From contig JALLAP010003055.1 of assembly GCA_036939355.1 (NCBI GenBank), forward strand, positions 1 to 10,940: a stretch of 10,940 bases of DNA, in the 5' to 3' direction. The notes under the pieces are model-generated. The model saw only the letters and a list, made by a program, of their open reading frames with translations. It searched no databases and was not told the origin of the DNA. This stretch comes from Thalassiosira profunda. Taxonomy: Eukaryota > Bacillariophyta > Thalassiosirophyceae > Thalassiosirales > Thalassiosiraceae. Position 1 is the stretch's first letter. Each line of letters begins with the position of its first letter. Positions 6,249 through 10,940 of this stretch are shown one piece after another. The translations under genes and the position numbers were made by a program.

Positions 6249-8012
6249 ATGCGCGCCATCGCCTCCGCCGGGGCCATCGCCTGGCTCCTCCCGGCGTCGT
6301 CGTCGGCGTTCGCCTTCCGCCCGTCGTCTCGGTCCGCGGCCCCTCGTCTGAACCTCCACGCGGCACCTTCGGTGCACCGACCCCTCACCCCCCTATTTGC
6401 AACCCTAGCCGACGACGAGGAAGAGGTGGCCACCGTCCAAATCCTCATGTCCGACACGGGCGGCGGTCACCGCGCGTCGGCCAACGCCCTCCGCGACGCG
6501 TTCAACGTCCTCCACGAGACGGAACCCTCGCGCTTCCCCCTCAAGGTGAGTAACCTGAGGTCCGTCGGCTTGGGCGGCGTCGGCCGGGCGCGTTTCGGCG
6601 GGCGTGCTCATGGTGGCGCTGGCTCTTGGGAGTGTTGCAAAAGAAAGACTATCGAAACACTCGAGAGCATACTGGGAGGCATGGGCGTGGACGTTGCGAG
6701 CCTTCGTCGCGAGATGGCTGCAAACAGGATGACAAACTAAGGAAGCTCGCTTGCAACTCCCTTCCCCCTCAAGATCCACTGCGACATCGTCGACCTCTAC
6801 ACCGACTACGGCCCCTTCTTCCCCTTCAACGCGTACGTGGCCCTGTACAAAATCATGGCCGAGTACAGCTTTTTGTGGAAGTGGTTTTACGAGCTGGGAT
6901 CGACGCCGTTCGGTCTGTGGTTCAACGATTTCTTCTTGGAGTTGCTGTGCTTCGAGCCGTTCCAGGAGTGTTTGACGCGGAATCCATTCGACAGCGAAAA
7001 GCACGATGTGCGGGCGGACATGGTGGTCAGCGTGCATCCTCTGTGCCAGGACACGCCCCTGAAAATCCTCAACTCGCTGGATACGAATGGTGCATCCCGA
7101 AAGGAGGGACGGAATACGCCGTTTGCGACCGTTGTCACCGATCTGGGCGGGGCACATCCCACGTGGTTCAACGACGGAGTGGACAAGTGCTTCGTTCCCT
7201 CCACAGTGTTGAAGAACGCCGCGCTGGCTCGACAAGTGAAGGAGGAGAAGATCGTGCAGTACGGCCTTCCCATCCGCCGGGGCTTCTGGCGGTTCGGGGC
7301 CGACTACACCGGCGCACCGGAAAAGCAGATCGAGGCAGCGGAAATGGAGGGGGTGCACCACAAGCCCACCATTCGCGAACGCTTGGGATTGGCCGACCTT
7401 CCTACCGTGCTGATTGTGGGTGGCGGGGACGGCATGGGGGGCATCGTGGCGCAGGCCCAGGCCGTCGGAGAAAAACTCCAGAAGCTGGCCGAGTCGACGG
7501 CGTCGTCGTACCAGATGGTGGTGGTGTGCGGGAACAACAAGTCGGCGCAGAGCTCGCTGTCGCCGCCCCAGACGAAGTGGGGAAAGGACATCGAGGTCAA
7601 CGTGCAGGGATTTGTAAACAACATGGATGAATATATGCGGGCTTCCGACATACTGGTCACAAAGGCCGGGCCGGGAACTATCGCGGAAGCCTCCATCTGC
7701 GGCCTCCCTTGCATCCTTTCCAGCTTCCTCCCCGGCCAAGAGGAGGGCAACGTCCCCTTCGTGGAGGAGAACGGGTTCGGGTGCTACGAGGGAAGTGCCG
7801 ACGGAATTGCCGACAAGGTCGAGGAGTGGTTCGCGTCGACGGCGGCGACGGCGGAAGGGAGCATGCTTGAGCAGATGCGGGAGTGCGCGTTGACGGCGGC
7901 ACGGCCAGACGCGACTCTGGACATTGCGCGGGATTTGGCCGATATGGTTTACGCGCGGAGGCAGGAGCTCAAACGAGCGGAAGGGAAGGTTGAAGCGGCA
8001 GCAGCGGCATAG
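6249..8012 (+). CDS. MGD: Plastid monogalactosyldiacylglycerol (MGDG) synthase, join(6249..6545,6774..8012)
   Basis: This GT28-family enzyme transfers galactose from UDP-Gal to diacylglycerol, making the main thylakoid lipid. The spliced product has 511 residues. Residues 1-22 (MRAIASAGAIAWLLPASSSAFA) form a signal peptide ending in an ASAFAP-like site, followed by a Ser/Arg-rich transit-like stretch (24-45), as expected for a plastid of secondary red origin. Catalytic-domain motifs are MSDTGGGHRAS (67-77), SVHPL, TVVTDL, HPTWF (227-231), a GGGDGMG loop, VTKAGPGTIAEA (394-405) and GQEEGNVPFVEENG (420-433), all in the order seen in plant MGD1. The start at 6249 puts the signal peptide at the N-terminus; an in-frame ATG at 6108 would bury it. 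Exon 1 ends in phase 0 at PLK, and exon 2 resumes at IHCDIVDLYTDYGPFFPFN, filling the Rossmann lobe where plant enzymes read ITDLWTDHTPWPFN. The C-terminus is an Ala/Glu/Lys-rich tail. Confidence 0.93.
6546..6773 (+). other. Intron of the MGDG synthase gene, bounded by a 13-base direct repeat
   Basis: The donor is AAG|GTGAGT (GT at 6546-6547) and the acceptor is CCCCCTCAAG|AT (AG at 6772-6773). A branch-site-like aaactaagg lies about 35 bases before the acceptor, followed by a pyrimidine-rich tract. Removing 228 bases restores a continuous MGDG synthase. The length is a multiple of three, but the in-frame TAA at 6738-6740 would stop translation if the intron were retained. The last 13 bases of exon 1 (6533-6545) and the last 13 of the intron (6761-6773) are identical: cttccccctcaag. 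Confidence 0.88.
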
Positions 8013-8486
8013 AGAGGCACGCCCTGTGTCTTTTGTGAGCTTTTCTGGTAGTCTAACACAACTATGGTAGAGGTGCCGGCCCTTTGAATGTCGTTGATGC
8101 CAGTAACAACAAAGCTCACGCTGAGCCAGGCTGAGCTTCAATTGAGATGACGGGTACGTACGTACCGAGTACGTACGGACAATTAATTGCACAAAACGAA
8201 TCGAGAAATCGAGAGCAACAACGAACACCCCAGTAGCCGCCGCGGCGCTCAGCATATGGTAGGTTGGGCGACGGCCGAAGGACCAGCCAGTTGCAATAGA
8301 GGCGCTACGCGTCGACGGTGCTGCATGGCTTAGCTCGCAGCCGTCCTCCGGCGAGCAATCAACAAAGTGACAAGTGACATGATCTTCCCCAACCACACAT
8401 CATCACATGCACCATCACCCACGGCAGAGGCTTCGCCCGCGCCAAGCAGAGACGATTCGAGCTCTTTGCACTCCTCACATTGCAAA
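8013..8486. promoter_or_regulatory. Spacer between MGDG synthase and the FG/RGG gene, with ACGT-core palindrome
   Basis: The spacer should hold the MGDG synthase 3' UTR and the promoter and leader of the next gene. At 8153-8166, ggtacgtacgtacc is a perfect 14-base palindrome, and a further gtacgtac lies at 8169-8176. Together they give three TACGTA/ACGT cores within 25 bases. ACGT cores are typical bZIP targets, but use as an operator here is inference. A short direct repeat (gctgagccaggctgagc) lies at about 8120-8136. An ATG at 8367 opens the downstream frame earlier but would place 40 residues before the signal peptide. Confidence 0.4.
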
Positions 8487-10940
8487 ATGACGCGGCCTAA
8501 CCGTCGTGTGCTACGCGTGCCTCTGCCCCTGCGAGCCGCTCTACAAGTCCTCCTCATCTTCGCGTGCACCATCCCTCACGCATCGAGCTTCTCCGGGCCC
8601 GCGCCGCGACCCGCCGGCATGCTCAAGGGAAAGGATTCGACCGCCCCCTCCTCCACGGCGCTATTTCAATTCGGCGGAGGGGGCATGATGAAGCAATCGG
8701 GAGGCACCCCGAGCTTCGGTCAAAAGTCCACAGGATTCAGCGGAGGCGCCGGGGCATTTGGCCAGAAGTCCTCGGGAAGCGCCTTCGGGGGCGGCGGTAC
8801 ATCGTTTGGGACGAACAAGGGCTCTACGGGCTTCGGCGGATTTGGGAGTGCCAGCAAGGGCTCTGCGGGCTTCGGAGGGTTCGGGGGTGCCAGCAAGGGC
8901 GTTGGCCTGGGCGGCGGCTCCGGTTTTGGCTCGGGCGGCACTCCTAGCTTTGGCCAGAAATCGACATCGTTCAGCGGCGGGGGGAATTCGTTTGGAGCAA
9001 CTAAGAGCTCTTCAGGCTTCAGCGGATTTGGGAGTGCCAGCAAGGGTGTCTCGAACACGAACGGAAGCTCCGGCGGTGGCCTGTTCGGCGGCATTATGTC
9101 CAACTTGGGCCTGGGCGGGAGCAAGGGCACCAGCAACAATTCTTTCGGCTCAGGCTCAACAAGCTTTGGAAGCTCTTCCTCGGGTTTTGCAGGCAGTGGC
9201 GGGATGATGAAGGGAAGCTCAGGGAACTCTGGCTTCGGGAGTGGGACGTCGAGCTTTGGGAAGTCGTCCTCTTCTTTCGGTACGAACAACAAATCCAGCG
9301 GCGGCTTCTCGCTAGGGGGCATGCTGAAGGGAAGTTCAGGCAACTCGGGTTTTGGTTCCTCGCCTTCGAGTAGCCAATCGTTTGGAGGCAGCGGGGGCGG
9401 CATGATGAAAAACAATGCTGGTTCGTCGGGCTTTGGCAGCAATAATTCTGGAGGGTTAGGGTCGTCAAGCAACGGTGGCTTCAACAGCAATTCGGGAGGC
9501 GCGTTTGGAAGCTCCCAGCCAGGATTTGCTGGCAGTGGCATGAATGCCAATCAGCAGTCGTCTGCGAACCCTGTCACTGGTTTCTTGGACAATCTCTTTG
9601 GATCCAAACCAAAGGACAGCTACGGGAATGCGGGTGGATTTGGCCAGCAATCAGGCATGCAGCAGGGAGGGCGTGGTGGATTCAATCAACGGGGAGGACC
9701 GCGTCAAGGCTCAGGCGCAGATTTCGTCTCAGGCTTGAAGCGTGGGTTAGGTTTGGACGCACAGCCTGGGCTCAGCCCTCTTGACCAGCAGTCAGGCATG
9801 AGACAAGGTGGAGGCGGTTTTGGCCAGCAGACCAATTTCAATGGAGGTGGCTTCGATCAACAACGGGGGCGGAATGGAGGCGGCTTTGGGCAGCGGCAGG
9901 ATATGAGAGACAGCTTTGGCCAACGGTCGAGCATGGGACAAAATGGAGGTGGATTTACGCAGCAGGATATGAGAGGCAGCTTCGACAGCTCTCAGCCTGG
10001 GTTCGGCCAGTCAAGTATGAATGGTTTCAGCATGGGACAAAATGGGGGCGGCTTTAGCGGCCAGCAATCTTTTGAGAGTAATAATGGACGTGGTTTCGAC
10101 CAACAGGGAATGGGAGACATACCAGGAGGCCAGCAAGGGTTTGGCCAGTCAAATATGGGACAAAGCAGCGGCTTCAGCGGCCCTGGAAACCCTCAGTCTA
10201 TGGGATTTGACAATCAGAGGATGAGTCCAAATGGGATGCTANGGCTTCAGCGGCCCTGGAAACCCTCAGTCTATGGGATTTGACAATCAGAGGATGAGTC
10301 CAAATGGGATGCTACCAGGAAACTCTCAGTTTGGAAGAGGGAACGATCGGATGGATCGAATGCCCTCGCCCCAGCAAACGATGGCGCCTTCACCGCTGCC
10401 CACAAGTGTGATGATGGGCCGAAGGCAGGGCGACGCTCCACCTCCAATGGTTCGAATGGATACGATGGACACGATGCAGGAGCTGCCCGGGCGATCGGTT
10501 CTGAGCGAGCTTCTGCCAAACAGGAATGCCAATCCCCAACTGGGATCAAGAGTTGGTCTCGGATCGGACGCATCGCTGTACTCTTCTTCCAATCGAGTTC
10601 CAAACAGGGCAGTCGCAGTCAGCCAACGGCAATACGGACAGTACGACCAATACGGAAACCCCCAGTCAATTTTGTCTGAGCTACTACCCGACAACCAACG
10701 CCCCGGTTCGCAGTCCTTTGAAAGCAGTTTGCAACCGTCAATCTTATCCGGATTGCTTCCTGCAACGAACCGCCCATTTGCTGATGCCGCGAAGTATATC
10801 GAGCCGCCTACAGTTGGCTCTGATGCAGCTCTGGCCTCCTTGGCGCCGATGAGAGTATACGGCGACCGAGATATGGAAACGCTTGGTCCGAAGACCTCCC
10901 CGATGCTCGATTGGATGTCAGTCGGGACGAGCAATCCTCC
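8487..10940 (+). CDS. Signal-peptide-bearing FG/RGG low-complexity protein (frame broken at 10242 by assembly; 3' end outside window)
   Basis: I do not recognise a named family. From ATG 8487 (A at -3), residues 1-34 form a basic then hydrophobic signal peptide ending HASS before FSGP, which resembles the diatom ASAFAP plastid-import site; plain secretion is the alternative. Residues 60-585 are low complexity with about 30 FG dipeptides. The first part is Gly/Ser/Phe/Lys-rich (SFGQKS, GFGGFGSASKG) with five GM[ML]K motifs (Met at 45, 67, 240, 279 and 306). The later part is Gly/Gln/Asn/Met/Arg-rich, with GGRGGFNQRGG and repeated MGQNGGGF. Short amphipathic segments interrupt it (NPVTGFLDNLFGSKPK, DFVSGLKRGLGLD). 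At 10242 a 73-base duplication shifts the frame, so the assembled sequence reads to a false stop at 10283. The next frame continues from 10243 to the window end with the same Met/Pro/Gln/Arg-rich style and three LSELLP-like motifs. With the duplication counted once, at least 793 residues are visible. Confidence 0.75.
8676..10241 (+). repeat. Coding low-complexity FG/Gly-rich repeat region
   Basis: Degenerate units dominate here: SFGQKS (twice), GFGGFGSASKG-like units (three), G-M-[ML]-K followed by SGNSGFGS (two near-identical copies plus one variant), and in the later part MGQNGGGF and FGQQ units. The DNA copies vary mostly at third bases, so the repeat seems to be kept at protein level. The Gly-rich sense strand makes the antisense read as Pro-rich, which explains a long false minus-strand frame at 8720-9550. 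Confidence 0.85.
10170..10314. repeat. Perfect 72-base duplication around a single n (probable contig-join artefact, causes frameshift)
   Basis: Bases 10170-10241 and 10243-10314 are identical, with n at 10242 between them. The shift of 73 bases is not a multiple of three, so the FG/RGG gene is thrown out of frame and meets a stop at 10281-10283. Counting the copy once joins the upstream frame directly to an open frame that runs to the window end without a stop, which strongly supports an assembly error over a real break. Confidence 0.9.

Noticed and set aside
6405..8396. Long minus-strand open frame (663 codons) opposite MGDG synthase
   Set aside because: It has no recognisable domain and lies exactly antisense to conserved motifs of a clear enzyme and across its intron. 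GC-rich third positions in the sense gene explain the lack of stops.
8367..8486. Earlier in-frame ATG as start of the FG/RGG protein
   Set aside because: It would put 40 Ser/Pro/His-rich residues before a clear signal peptide. ATG 8487 has a good context and places the signal peptide at the N-terminus.
8720..9550. Minus-strand Pro-rich frame (276 codons)
   Set aside because: It is the complement of the Gly-rich FG repeat: Gly codons read as Pro on the other strand.

Overview
The window is eukaryotic nuclear DNA, most likely from a diatom, and probably a Thalassiosira-like centric one. The reasons are a GT-AG intron with a CTAA branch site, A at -3 before every chosen start codon, widely spaced single-gene transcription units, an ER N-glycosylation enzyme next to a plastid galactolipid enzyme, and two proteins that begin with a signal peptide followed by an ASAFAP-like (ASS-F / SSAFAF) cleavage region, the hallmark of import into four-membrane red-lineage plastids. 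The species assignment is inference. The sequence is a scaffold of at least three contigs. Two single n bases (348 and 10242) each sit between perfect copies of 47 and 72 bases, which looks like unmerged contig ends; both damage a gene model.

Layout: (1) 1-1408, minus strand, 3' end outside the window: a protein with an RPA70N-type OB fold, an acidic-aromatic linker, then BTB/POZ and BACK domains. This fusion is the most striking item here. (2) 1409-1733: a short divergent promoter region with degenerate direct repeats. (3) 1734-3419, plus: ALG2 mannosyltransferase. (4) 3713-5398, minus, convergent with ALG2: a low-complexity, probably nuclear protein of unknown function with repeated RR-x-S/T sites and a compact basic C-terminal block. 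(5) 5399-6248: a divergent intergenic region, partly AT-rich, with imperfect direct repeats. (6) 6249-8012, plus: plastid monogalactosyldiacylglycerol synthase in two exons; its intron is bounded by a 13-base direct repeat. (7) 8013-8486: a spacer with a 14-base ACGT-core palindrome. (8) 8487 to beyond 10940, plus: a secreted or plastid-directed FG/RGG-type low-complexity protein, whose frame is broken at 10242 by the assembly duplication and whose C-terminal part carries three LSELLP-like motifs.

The genes do not form a pathway. ALG2 works on the cytosolic face of the ER in dolichol-linked oligosaccharide assembly, and MGDG synthase works in plastid membrane lipid synthesis; the other three lack an assigned function. 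I saw no tRNA, rRNA, CRISPR array or intact transposon. The unusual material is protein architecture (RPA70N-BTB-BACK, and a signal peptide on an FG/RGG protein) and one intron that looks as if it arose by duplication or insertion.
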